Shown: positions 11,040 through 21,000 of the stretch, one piece after another
Position numbering within the stretch: the stretch's first letter is position 1
Layout of the letters: each line of letters begins with the position of its first letter
Source: Gracilaria domingensis
Lineage: Eukaryota > Rhodophyta > Florideophyceae > Gracilariales > Gracilariaceae
NCBI GenBank assembly: GCA_022539475.1
Contig: VCMS01000093.1
Location: 1-64,000, forward strand
Reading direction: 5' to 3'
DNA: 64,000 nucleotides
Translations under genes and position numbers: made by a program
The notes under the pieces: model-generated
Told to the model about the DNA's origin: nothing
Seen by the model: only the letters and a program-made list of their open reading frames with translations
Databases searched by the model: none

Positions 11040-11556
11040 TCAAAGGTACCGAGAGGGTAGGACCACCGTAACCAGACGTGGCTATACTCGCGAGAGTGAT
11101 AACCCACGTAGGCGGTTGGCGCCAGAGCCTCACTCGTGTAGAGTCCACTCAGGAGAGCGCTACTCGACAAAGAGTTCACTTAGAAGTGCTCGGGTTGACT
11201 TTACAAAGGTGCTCGCGACGACGAGGTCGAGCTCACCTAAGTAGGTCTAAACTAACTATGTACACGTGGTGCACACCCGCAGCGGTCCGTACACGTGGCT
11301 AGCCCAGTGTCAGGCACCTCAGGTGCACTACCTATTGTCCCGTAATATGCACACACACGGTGGTGTAGTACACGCGTCCACCTAGCGGTATTGGCCAGCA
11401 ATGGCAACCCTGATTACAGGTAACTGTGGGAAAGCCATTCCAAAAGTAACCGCCAAAATTGGGTCCAACTCATAACTCGTCGAGTGCATCCTCGTATCAC
11501 TCCCCTGAGTATATGAGGCGCATCATCGATAACCACGCAAAATGCGTTGCTCTACA
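11040..11556 (-). repeat. 5' LTR (at least this part)
   Basis: Direct repeat of 1-560. On minus it begins TGTAGAGC at 11556, matching the TGTTTAGAGC start of the other copy. The inner end probably lies left of 11040 but cannot be fixed. It contains the shared blocks around ACGTGGCTATACTCGC and CTCATAACTCGTCGAGTGCA. GTGTG at 11557-11561 would be the candidate target-site duplication; its partner is outside the window. Confidence 0.85.
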
Positions 11557-12440
11557 GTGTGCAGAAACACTACCCTTCCTAGGCATATCCCAAGATAGGG
11601 CCAATACTACAGTAGCCTCTCATAACATGAGGTGTCGAAGCCGGGAACGGATCGACAAACTATGAAAAACACCTTGATGCATCCCCAGAAAGGGCGTTTT
11701 GCTCTACATCTCTCCCTTTTCAGGCTGAGACACCGACTCCGTCGGCTCGATGCGCCTCGCGATGGAGATACATAAAGAAGTCTCCCAAGACGGGTCTGCC
11801 GAGAACTGTTCGGAACCACGCACACCAAGTGAAACAAGCTCCCTTACTCCTAAGAGTTCAACAGATATGTCTGGCGCGAACAACTCGAATGCTCTACCTA
11901 GCGGCCCTCCGTCTTCGACGGCTCGTATGCAAGTCTTCAATCCGCCATTCCAGTCCGTACCTCTCCCGCAGTTGGCGGCTGCTTCTCAGCCGGGTCCTTC
12001 CGGACAAGATTACGCTCCAGCTCAAGCTGACTCCGCGCCCATATAGGACTGGTTCAATGCCAAAGTGCCCACATGTCTGGGGGGTTGGCCTACAGCAGGC
12101 GCCTTACATATCCAAGACCCTCACCGACATGGCTTACTGTTTGCTCAGGCTCCGTGGTTCGACGCCGATGCCGTCTCGGATAATGAGCTCGTTGACTCAT
12201 TCGCCGTTGACGGTCTACTCCCTGGTGGCTTCCGAAAGACGTTACCCGTTCGTGGGATTGGAGAACCCGCGTCGCGGTCAACCCGAGTTGCCTGTTCGTA
12301 GGTCGGAATGAATCGAGACAATTTGCTCGCAACGAGATGGCCCACATCGGGCATCTCCGACACTTCCGGGCTCCTAACGAGTATTTAGTTCCGGCGCAGT
12401 ACAAGTATGATGTGGCAATATACCGAACGTTCCGACCCAG
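11557..12440. mobile_element. Remnant of a second element or captured coding sequence
   Basis: At 11701-11721 the sequence GCTCTACA is followed by a pyrimidine run that on minus reads AAAAGGGAGAGA then TGTAGAGC. This is the same LTR-start and polypurine layout as at 551-575. To the right, the plus strand is nearly open from 11750: a Ser/Pro-rich part, a TAG at 12044-12046, continuation in the same frame to about 12300, then a shift into a frame reading to about 12476. I do not recognise the product. A related element whose LTR was hit by the one above is the simplest reading, but the orientation is unsettled. Confidence 0.45.
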
Positions 12441-14641
12441 GATTAAGCATAAGTTTATTTGTCAAATGCACTATACTTGAATCTCGAATGCTGTACATTT
12501 GAATCTGAATACTTCAGACTTGAATCCTTGTCATGAAGCATATGCAAATCCTTCTTCTTTGACACTCTCGATAGTGCGAAACTGAGACGTCTTGCATAGA
12601 AGAAGTATGAAGACAGTTTGTATGTCCAAAAAGAGAGTTCGAATGTAGCAGCAGAACGTTTTGTACTCAACAAACCTTTTTCTGTGTAGTTGTATCGTAC
12701 ATCCTTGACAAAATATACAGTGTTAGGTAAAACTGGGTTATTTACTCGTATTAGCATTTTATGAAGTTTTGCTGTGCAAATAGGTGTATCTTTTATTGGA
12801 GAGAATCAAACTTTGTATTTTTGTCAAAACTTTTGAAAGGTGCACAATAACTTGTATTGAAGCATTTAGTAGATGACTTTTACGCGCGAGCGCTCGGAAA
12901 CCGCGCAGTTTTGAGCACTTTTCTCAAATTTAATTGTTTGTTCTTGTAGATTTTACAGTCATTGACACCTGTTTATGATTGTGTTTTAAAAAAGAATTTT
13001 TGTTTAATGAGAAATAAAAGGTGAGATGTTTATTTATCGCAGAGAATTGGGTATAAATGACGATGTAAATTACTCTCTTATTGAATTGAACAAAGCAAAG
13101 AATTTTAGTTCCGGATATGTATTTGGCATTTGAAAGTTGCGGTCGATTTTATGAAAACTTAATTTATTAAGATGGTGCAGTAAAACTTTGGTGGTTGCCG
13201 CTATTAAAAAGCAGTTTATTTACGTACGAAATGACTGCACCAGGTGCAGTTGTACTACGACTGGATGTCGTTCTGCACAATAGGCCTGTGCGCACGTATT
13301 TGGGAGGTTCAAAACGTTTGATTTTGATTGGCCAATCGTTTAAAACGTCCCAAATCGTTGATGGCACTAAAACTTTCTTATTTTTCTCTTCACCCGTGGC
13401 CTCGCCAAACCTATGATTTGCCTTTCTCTTTCGAGGGGGTTCCGCTAGTACCTATCGCAATCCTTAGTGCCTATAGACTATAGACAAGCCCTTGTTAAGG
13501 ATCTTTGATTTCCTTAATTAAACAGAACTCTCCTTTTCGGCTTGTCTTATTTCAAAAACAGGCCTTTATTGCTTAATTAAAAAGGCCTATTATGAATGTG
13601 GATGTTTCCTTGCTAGAAAGCGCAAGCTCACTGTGAGAGGCTCGGTATAACATAGTTGCAAGCATTGAAAGCATTTAAGGCGTGAGCAGAAGCTTCAACT
13701 TTTGGTCAAAGGAGAAGGACTGCTAGATGCTGAAGATCGAAGTTGAGAACTACGTGCAGATATGGCAAGGGCTGTCCCCGGGATGGTGGAATACTTCTTA
13801 CATACTGCCGGTACCCGCAAGCAGAAGTAGGCTTTGTTAGAACAAAGCTCATTTTCTTATTAACTTTTGCTGAAGGTGCAGTAGTTAGGGAGCATTGTAT
13901 TGCGTTGTGTTGTTCAACGATACAAGACTTGCACGTTAACAGCCGTGCGGCCGTTGACGGAAGTACACAACGGCGACAGTCGGCTTGCAGAATTACATAG
14001 ACAGGGTACTGTCTCTGATACCGTGCAAGGAGAGCAAGAGCTGGAGAATTGCGAAGATGACGATCGTATAAAACGCTGAGGCTCATGCGTAGGAAAAGTA
14101 AAGGCAGATCACAACGAGACGGAGGAGCGGAGTGTGGATCAGTGAACACGACTTTGCCTTTTGAGTCTGCGATATCGCCGTAGGTCGCACCAATTTCTAA
14201 GCCGGGTTCACTACGCTCGTCTTGTGTGAAGACATCCTAGTAGGACTTCAAAGCCCTATTCTTTTTAACCATTCATCCCTGCAGTACAAGTGCTTCCCTA
14301 ACACGGAAGTGGATCTCTGCACTTGAGTAGTTCAGATAGAGAAAGCGTCCATGCCGCGAGTTGATCCACGCACGCTCTTAATGGTGAAGCATCGCACCGG
14401 CCATATGCAGGGCCACTGTCTCTCCTGAAGGTCACTGGCAGTCTGGATGCATAACTTTTATGCTACCTTTGCTAAGGCTACACGTACCTTAGCAGTGGAA
14501 AGTTCGCACTGCGGCACAACCCTCTCAGGGTGGGTGAGCGTCACGAGACAAAAAAGAGGTATGATATGAAACAAAAGCGCTGCGTCAATGCGAGATCAGC
14601 TTAACTGGCTTTTCTTTGAAACATTTTTGGAGCGGCGGCTT
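12441..14641. other. AT-rich intergenic region, no gene recognised
   Basis: Lower GC than the surroundings, with only short overlapping open frames on both strands that show no domain. Two copies of CTTAATTAA (13513-13521, 13572-13580) flank a GGCTTG-rich stretch, and AGGCCTTT/AAAGGCCT (13560-13567, 13581-13588) could pair around the second. I see no tRNA or other RNA gene here. Confidence 0.4.
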
Positions 14642-14935
14642 TCAGTCCAGCCCGGATCGGGGCAGCTTTTTGACGTCTTGTCTTGCATCCATCAGCATGA
14701 CCAATGAGTCTGTCACGACTCGTGACCACGGAGCGATCCCGACGTGGAATCTGACTTCCGCTTCTTCATCGTCAGGCAAATTTGCTGGAGAGAATGCCAT
14801 CCGAAACGGCGGCCGGGGCAGTTTGCCGGCACTGTCAAATAAGTTTATACAATATTCCTCGCAATGCGTCCAGCCGTTTTGCTTGAGATAGAGAGCACAG
14901 GCATTGCGACATGCGTCTCGAACGGTCAAGAGCAC
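14642..14935 (-). CDS. Possible exon of an unidentified small protein
   Basis: A minus frame of 97 residues with mixed composition that looks protein-like (GWTHCEEYC, LPRPPFRMAFSPANLPDDEE). It opens with GTG directly after CTACAG, a plausible 3' splice site. A possible donor, CAC|GTGAGA, lies 30-odd bases upstream and keeps the phase, but that upstream frame has no ATG before a stop. The opposite strand is also open here (14616-14891). No family recognised; it may be chance. Confidence 0.2.
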   Translation of the reverse strand: MLLTVRDACRNACALYLKQNGWTHCEEYCINLFDSAGKLPRPPFRMAFSPANLPDDEEAEVRFHVGIAPWSRVVTDSLVMLMDARQDVKKLPRSGLD

Positions 14936-15307
14936 CTGTAGATATTCAGAAATGACTCGCTCTCACGTGATTAGCGCAGCTTGCATCCTGTTCTCTTGCC
15001 GCCTCGTTCCATTGAGGGCGGCTATTCAGCTGAATTGGACAGATTTGGCCAACCCTGATTCATTCATTCATAGTTTCATTGCCCAGGTAACAGCTTCGCA
15101 ATGGGGCCATGTCTCTAGTTCTTGTACAACCGCCCTGTCCCTCTCGCTAGTGTCGCGCGCACCTGTCAACCTTCTGTCCAGGACAACCTCAATCACAAAG
15201 GTTCTTCTCATGAACTGTTCTATGGGTTATGCCGTGTTCAATTGCCTCTCTCTCTGCCACTGAATTGCGCGCGTCCGACTCCTGCCGTCTCACCATCGGA
15301 GAGCCGG

Positions 15308-17257
15308 ATGTGGTCAGTTGCACTTTTTGTGCTTGCCTCTATTGTGCTTGCTCGGGCTGCAAAGGTCTCTCCGTCAGAACCTGCGCGATGGGAACGCATT
15401 ACAATTGACTTTGAGGGTCCCAAAACCAGCGAAGCGGCTGCAACGAACCCCTTTACCAATTATCGCCTCGACGTCACGTTCACTCACGGCGCTTCTGGGG
15501 TCAAGTATGTCATCCCTGGCTTCTATGCTGCCGATGGAAATGCTGCTGAAACTTCAGCACAAAGCGGCAACATTTGGCGCGTGCGTTTCACAACTGCAAG
15601 GACCGGCAAGTGGTCATACGTCGCTTCTTTTCGTAAAGGTGACTTCATCGCCGTGAGGGACATAGATGGTGTATCTACATCTTTCGATGGTGAGGGTGGC
15701 AATTTCGTTGTAGGCGCGCGTCAGTTCCAACCGCCGGATTTGCGCGCAAAAGGTAGACTTCAGTATGTAGGTCAGAGATACCTTCGCTACGCCAACGGGG
15801 AGTACAAACTCAAACTCGGAACCAATACGCCTGAGAATGTGCTCGCGTATAAGGGATTTGACGGTGAACCAACACCTCTCACCTTCGAATCACATCTGAA
15901 GGATTGGAGGAGCGGAGATCCAACGTGGGGCTCTGATGACCGTGGAAAGGAGATGATTGGAGCCGTAAATTATCTCTCGAACATGGGGGTCAATTCTCTC
16001 TTTGCTATTCTGATGACTGTGAAGGGGGATAGCAAGGGGCAGGTTCATCCATGGCGTTCTCAGAAGGACCGAATTCGTTACGATGTAAGCAAACTAGAGC
16101 AATGGGAGGTTGTTTTTGACCATGCTGAGCGCAAAGGGATCTCCCTCAATTTGGCTTTCTGTGAAACGGAGAACGAAGCCATATTCGAACATGAGGCGGG
16201 ACTTTCGAAAAAGACTGGGTTTGCCTTGTCGAGAAAAGTCTACTACCGAGAGATCATTGCTCGCTTCTCTCACCATCTTGGCTTTGCCACAATCATCGGC
16301 GAAGAGAACGGATGGACGGAAGAGCATAAGCACGGTGGCGGATTCCCATGGGGAGTTGGGAATTCTCATCAACAACGGAGAATGTTCTCTCAATTCATTA
16401 GAAATATCGATCCTTACAAGTCTCCTATTGGTGTACATACGTTCCCATCGCTCAAAGAGGAAGTGTATACTCCTATGCTCGGTCCTCATAACGGAGTCCG
16501 TCATGAGTCAGCTTCTCTTCAGATGGCGCGCAAGTGGTCGACTTATGAAGAAACTAGGCACTGGGTTGACCAGTCTATAGTGCACGGTATGCCGTGGGTC
16601 GTTGCTGCAGATGAGGTTGGCAGCGATAGGGAAGGCGTGCCTGGAGGGGTTCCACTTGCCAGCAGTGGGAAGCCGAATGTCAGCTTTCGCGCTGTTTTGT
16701 GCTGGGGTAACATCATGGCCGGGGGTGCTGGTGTCGAAGTGTTTTCCGCAAGAGTAGATCAATCTCTCTCCAACTTCCGAGAATTCGACTCCATATGGGC
16801 AGAATTTTCGCGCCCAGTAAGCTTGTTTCAAGATCATAACATCCCGTTTTGGGCTATGCATGCCTACTCTAATATTGTTACTCCCAAGAAAAAGATGAAT
16901 AATGGTCAATGGATGTACGGATTTGCCAAACTTGGGGATGTGTACGTAATCTACCAAAGCGGTGAGATTGAACCATTGCTCAACCTTTCAGGAGTTGGTG
17001 GGAAGTTCCAAGTACGATGGTTCGACCCGCGTCCAAGTCTTTCTTCGAATCTTGAGCTTGGAAGTGTTTTGACTGTTTCTGGAGGCAATGGTAAGGTTGA
17101 GCTAGGCAAGCCGCCGTATGCTCGCAATCGTGATTGGGCTATTGTTGTTGCCAGGACATTCCCTCTTAGCAATTCCGCTACAAAGGCAAGCTCCGTATCT
17201 CCCCATGACCTTATCCCGGGTAGTCTAACGTTCGGTACCAATTCCTCGTTTTGGTGA
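15308..17257 (+). CDS. Secreted DUF5060/DUF4038-type putative glycoside hydrolase
   Basis: 649 residues starting at the ATG that opens a clear signal peptide (hydrophobic residues about 2-18, ending LARAA). An N-terminal Ig-like DUF5060 domain (about 25-135: WERITIDFEGP, GKWSY) is followed by the conserved linker around GTNTPENVLAYKGFDG. A TIM-barrel-like catalytic region follows, with YDVSKLEQWEVVFDHA, ETENE and REIIARFSHHL...GEENGW, whose acidic residues are candidate catalytic groups. Members are mostly bacterial or marine polysaccharide-active proteins of poorly known specificity. The product is probably exported to act on cell-wall or extracellular polysaccharide. An in-frame ATG at 15122 would hide the signal peptide and is less likely. 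Confidence 0.83.
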   Translation: MWSVALFVLASIVLARAAKVSPSEPARWERITIDFEGPKTSEAAATNPFTNYRLDVTFTHGASGVKYVIPGFYAADGNAAETSAQSGNIWRVRFTTARTGKWSYVASFRKGDFIAVRDIDGVSTSFDGEGGNFVVGARQFQPPDLRAKGRLQYVGQRYLRYANGEYKLKLGTNTPENVLAYKGFDGEPTPLTFESHLKDWRSGDPTWGSDDRGKEMIGAVNYLSNMGVNSLFAILMTVKGDSKGQVHPWRSQKDRIRYDVSKLEQWEVVFDHAERKGISLNLAFCETENEAIFEHEAGLSKKTGFALSRKVYYREIIARFSHHLGFATIIGEENGWTEEHKHGGGFPWGVGNSHQQRRMFSQFIRNIDPYKSPIGVHTFPSLKEEVYTPMLGPHNGVRHESASLQMARKWSTYEETRHWVDQSIVHGMPWVVAADEVGSDREGVPGGVPLASSGKPNVSFRAVLCWGNIMAGGAGVEVFSARVDQSLSNFREFDSIWAEFSRPVSLFQDHNIPFWAMHAYSNIVTPKKKMNNGQWMYGFAKLGDVYVIYQSGEIEPLLNLSGVGGKFQVRWFDPRPSLSSNLELGSVLTVSGGNGKVELGKPPYARNRDWAIVVARTFPLSNSATKASSVSPHDLIPGSLTFGTNSSFW

Positions 17258-18089
17258 AGCCCACTGTGGGCATAATTTCCGAAATTCTTCACGGCTTGGG
17301 CGAAACCTTCTGACTTTTGTAACAAGACTCCTTTGTGAGTCCATGCGCTGTACAGCTGCAGATATTCAAACAAGATGACTCTTTCCTTCTTATCTCGAAA
17401 CATTTTGACTCCCTTGCGGGTTCGCGTTCGATCTCGAAGAAAATGAGGGGAGGCTTGGAACGATCTCGGCCGTCCTGAGAAGTGCGTAAACGGACGAGGC
17501 AACGGATTGTGGCTTCATTTGAACGAAGGTCGAAAGCTCAAGAGCTTACCGAGTGGACAAAACTTCGTTTGGGAAGTCACACAGTATACGTTGTGCACGA
17601 TGTGCACTGCCTTCGTACCCTTGTACGTGTTGTTCTTGACCTTGTATACACGTAGTCCTCAATCAGTTCGAGTTGCAGAGCATGCATAAAGAGAGAGAGA
17701 AAATCGGAAGATCATTAGGATGCGCCTGAAATATCTGTCTCCCTCCAAAACGGTCGATTTGTATTCTTTTCAAGAGGCCAAAAACCTTCTCCTGACGTCT
17801 TCATTGCGACCACGCATTGCAGTAGCAACACGTAGTACAAGTGAGCCACAACGCTTGTCCACGTCCGCGGTGCCGTGAGAATGCTCAGCGCGACGCGACT
17901 TTCTAAACTGGGTTCAAGACCAATCATCTACGGTCGCACATACTGCATGGCTCTTGTTGGACGCCCGTACAGTTTTGTCCTTTTCGCCGTAAGCCTTTTT
18001 CTGCTTCTGTCCTTCACTCTCGGCTCTGAGAAACTGTGACCAAACGGTCAGTGGAGCCCCTCGGTGCGGGGGTCCCCAGATTTAATGCG
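17258..18089. other. Intergenic region between glycosidase and Uso1 genes
   Basis: Contains the 3' end of the glycosidase transcript and the Uso1 promoter. Open frames here are short, and those on minus are shadows of the glycosidase. No RNA gene or repeat seen. Confidence 0.5.
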
Positions 18090-21000
18090 ATGAACTACCT
18101 CTCTGGCGCTCTGCGCTATGTTGCTGGTGGCGACTCAGACGCCCAAACTGTTGTTCCTCGTTTGGTCGACCGGATAAAGACATCGGTTTTGCCTGTTGAC
18201 CGTCGCACCGCCATTCAGCAACTAAACGAAGCCGCAAAGCAGTCTCCCCAAAGGCAAAAACAAGTCGGCTCTCTTGGCACTAAAATCATATACGCCGTTC
18301 TGGAGCAGGACAATGAATATGACGAAACAATCAAAGCTGCTCTCGACTTACTTATCACCATTTGCGGCGCGTTGGAGCCAACCCCCTCTCTAGAAAGGCC
18401 CCCGGAGGAAGAGCAGAGCAAGATGGAGCTCTCCAGTGCCGTGGTCGCGAAAGAAAACGTCGACGCGTTTCTTGCTCTCCCGGATTCTATATCACTGATC
18501 TTGCAGCAATTGGGGAAGCATGACTTCTACATCAAGTTTGGTACAATAGAACTTCTAACTGCAATGGCGGCCAATTCGCGTGCGACACTGCAGTCTGCGC
18601 TACTGTCGTCTTCACAAGGTGTCACTAGTGTTTGCGACATGCTTGACGATTCGGATAGACACATTCGCGTGAACGCGGTTTTGCTTCTTTCTACGCTCTG
18701 CGAAAAGTCTGCGGAAATATGCAAGATTGTCGCCTTTGCTGGGGTACTCGAAAAGCTCTTCACACTTCTTGAGTCCTTATCAGCAGAATTTTCGATGGAC
18801 GACTTTTCAGGTGATGTTGACAAAGACAGCCTTGAAGCCGCTATTTTCGCACATGACATATTGCTGGCAGTTCACAATCTTTTGGTTGGAACATCAACGA
18901 CAAAGACATTCTTGCGCGATACTGGATGTATTCCGAAACTTGTCAGTCTACTTCAGCGTGCAGCCATCGATGCTGCCCTTATTCCAAATGAAACCGAGAC
19001 ATCATCTGCTCGTACTACTTCGGCGGCAACGAAAACTGCGTTTGAGCGTCAAGCCGAACGAAATCTGCTGTTGTCCTTGCAGTGTATCGCTAGTATGGTG
19101 GATGGGACAGACGAAGAGAGCTTTCGAGTGCGAAACGACTTGCTCACCTCAAACGTCTTTAGGACACTACTGAACCTAGGCTTCTCAGGGGAACCATCTT
19201 CTTCCAGTTCAGAGCTCGCGTTGGACATTCGTTTAAACTCGCTGAAGACCACATCCATGCTCGTGCGCGGGCTCGATGAATTCCGAACCACGTTTAATTC
19301 GTCAGCGTACGCGGTCGCGAGTGGGGGTCAGGCAACCAGTCCGCAGATAATTGCCTTGAAGACTATGCTGGAAGAGCATTCATCCGCGGTTCGGGCTGCC
19401 GCTTTCACTCTGCTCCGAGATTCGTTGCTAGTGGATCCAGGCTTAGATCTTCCATCCACAATTCTTCTCAACGCGATGTCTAGGTCGTCAGGGACTACAA
19501 CCTTTGTGGGCGAAAGCAGAAACCTGTCGCTCACATCACTATCTTCAGCGGGCGACCTCGCTTCACCCAGCAATTCTGTGGCTTTCATATCGGACTTTTT
19601 AAAGGAGGCTCTGGTGGGATGGCCAGATGTGGCGGACGCAGCGGGCGTATTCTACGCAGCCTCCTTGGTATCATGGGTAGTGAATCGCATTAACGGTGCC
19701 AGGGAGCGTCTTTTGGGGTGCTACGTGAACGGGAGTTCCTTACTTCCTCAAGTTCTGCGAACAATTGGTAAGCTGGAGCGAGAACGTGGTCCGCCAGAAG
19801 TACGCATTGCGCTGTTTTCTCTTGCGTGTGTGTGGCTTTACGAGAGTCCATCTGCAGTTTCAGCGTTTTTGTCGTCGGCAATGAACCTGCCCTTGCTTGT
19901 TGACACCATTAAGAAAACAGGCACGCGGGGGGATGTTGCTGAGGTTCACACTCGTGGATTAGCTGCTGTGCTTCTGGGGATTTGTCTGCTGACGACGGAA
20001 GATGCTTCTGATGCCGCAAACCATGGTGGGTTCTTATCCGGCGGAGGTCCATCCACTGTCATTCCACGAGAGACCGTTGCAAACGTTATTCGCAATCGTG
20101 TTGGTGTGGCAGAGTTTACAGGTTGCCTAGATGATCTCCTTGAAGCGAAATCGTTCAAAGCTGGGGATGCGTATTCGACTCCGTGGGATTTTGTGCAAAG
20201 TCTTATGAGTTTGGAAAAGAAGACTGGTTTCTTGTCTTCGTCTGGTGACCTAGGGCACGAGAACTGGTATGGAGATAGTATTCTTCAAGTCGTAGGAGAT
20301 GTTTACCAAAAGGTTGGGGTTCGTGCTCTTGATCTCGTGGCCTCACCAGCAATGTCGAATAGAGTAATGAATGGGCACACTGCTGAACAGATAACTAACA
20401 CTAACGAACATGCTGTGCTTGCTGACTCAGCTCGGGATGAGGTTTTGAAATCTTACAAGGAATTTATCCGTGATCAAGATGAAAATCTTAACGCGGCCCG
20501 TCAAGAGATAAATACGCTAAAGGCCGCCTTACATGAAGCTCAAACTGAGCTGGATTCAAGATCAAGTCAGGTATCCGCTTCCAAAGGCCCAGAAAATTTG
20601 CGAAGTTTGCTAGAAGAGAAAGAAAAACTTGCTGTGGAAAGGGGGACTTTAAGATCTCTTTTGGAAGAAAAGGAGTCTGACTTCACCGCTCTGTCTGAGG
20701 CGTACGCAGCATTGGAAGAAGAACAAGCTTCCAATGGGCAAACTTCGACGATGGAGAATAATGCAGTGCTTTCTGCTGAGATTCAGCGATTGCGGACGCA
20801 GTACGATCTCATGAAGAGGTCTCTGGAAGAAGAACTTCACAGAAAAGGAGAGATTTCTCATCGTGCGCTGCTTCTTGACAACGATGTGAAAAATCGGGAA
20901 ATAGAGCTCACTTCTCTCACGAAGGAAGTGGAAGCGCTAAGATCAGGATTGGCCCCGTCGAATGTTGAGTCTCTCCAGAACCAAAGGCGTGCAGAGGCGG

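Larger units (their letters stand above)
1..11556 (-). mobile_element. Ty3/gypsy chromovirus LTR retrotransposon, degraded
   Basis: A full-size LTR retroelement read on the minus strand. In coding order it shows Gag with a CCHC knuckle, an aspartic protease (LDTGA), reverse transcriptase (YLDD), RNase H, an HHCC integrase and a C-terminal chromodomain. This order (RT-RH before integrase, plus a chromodomain) defines chromoviruses, which use the chromodomain to target heterochromatin. Direct repeats at 1-560 and 11040-11556 are the LTRs. The 3' LTR runs off the window start, so the element's far end and one target-site duplication are not visible. The pol frame is broken by several one-base shifts and three in-frame stops. 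As assembled it cannot encode an intact Pol. Confidence 0.93.

Noticed and set aside
10900..11040. tRNA primer-binding site of the chromovirus
   Set aside because: No TGG following a CA on the minus strand matches a tRNA 3' end. The inner LTR border is unknown, so none was annotated.
16951..17502. Minus-strand frame overlapping the end of the glycosidase
   Set aside because: Shadow of the glycosidase coding sequence with no recognisable domain.
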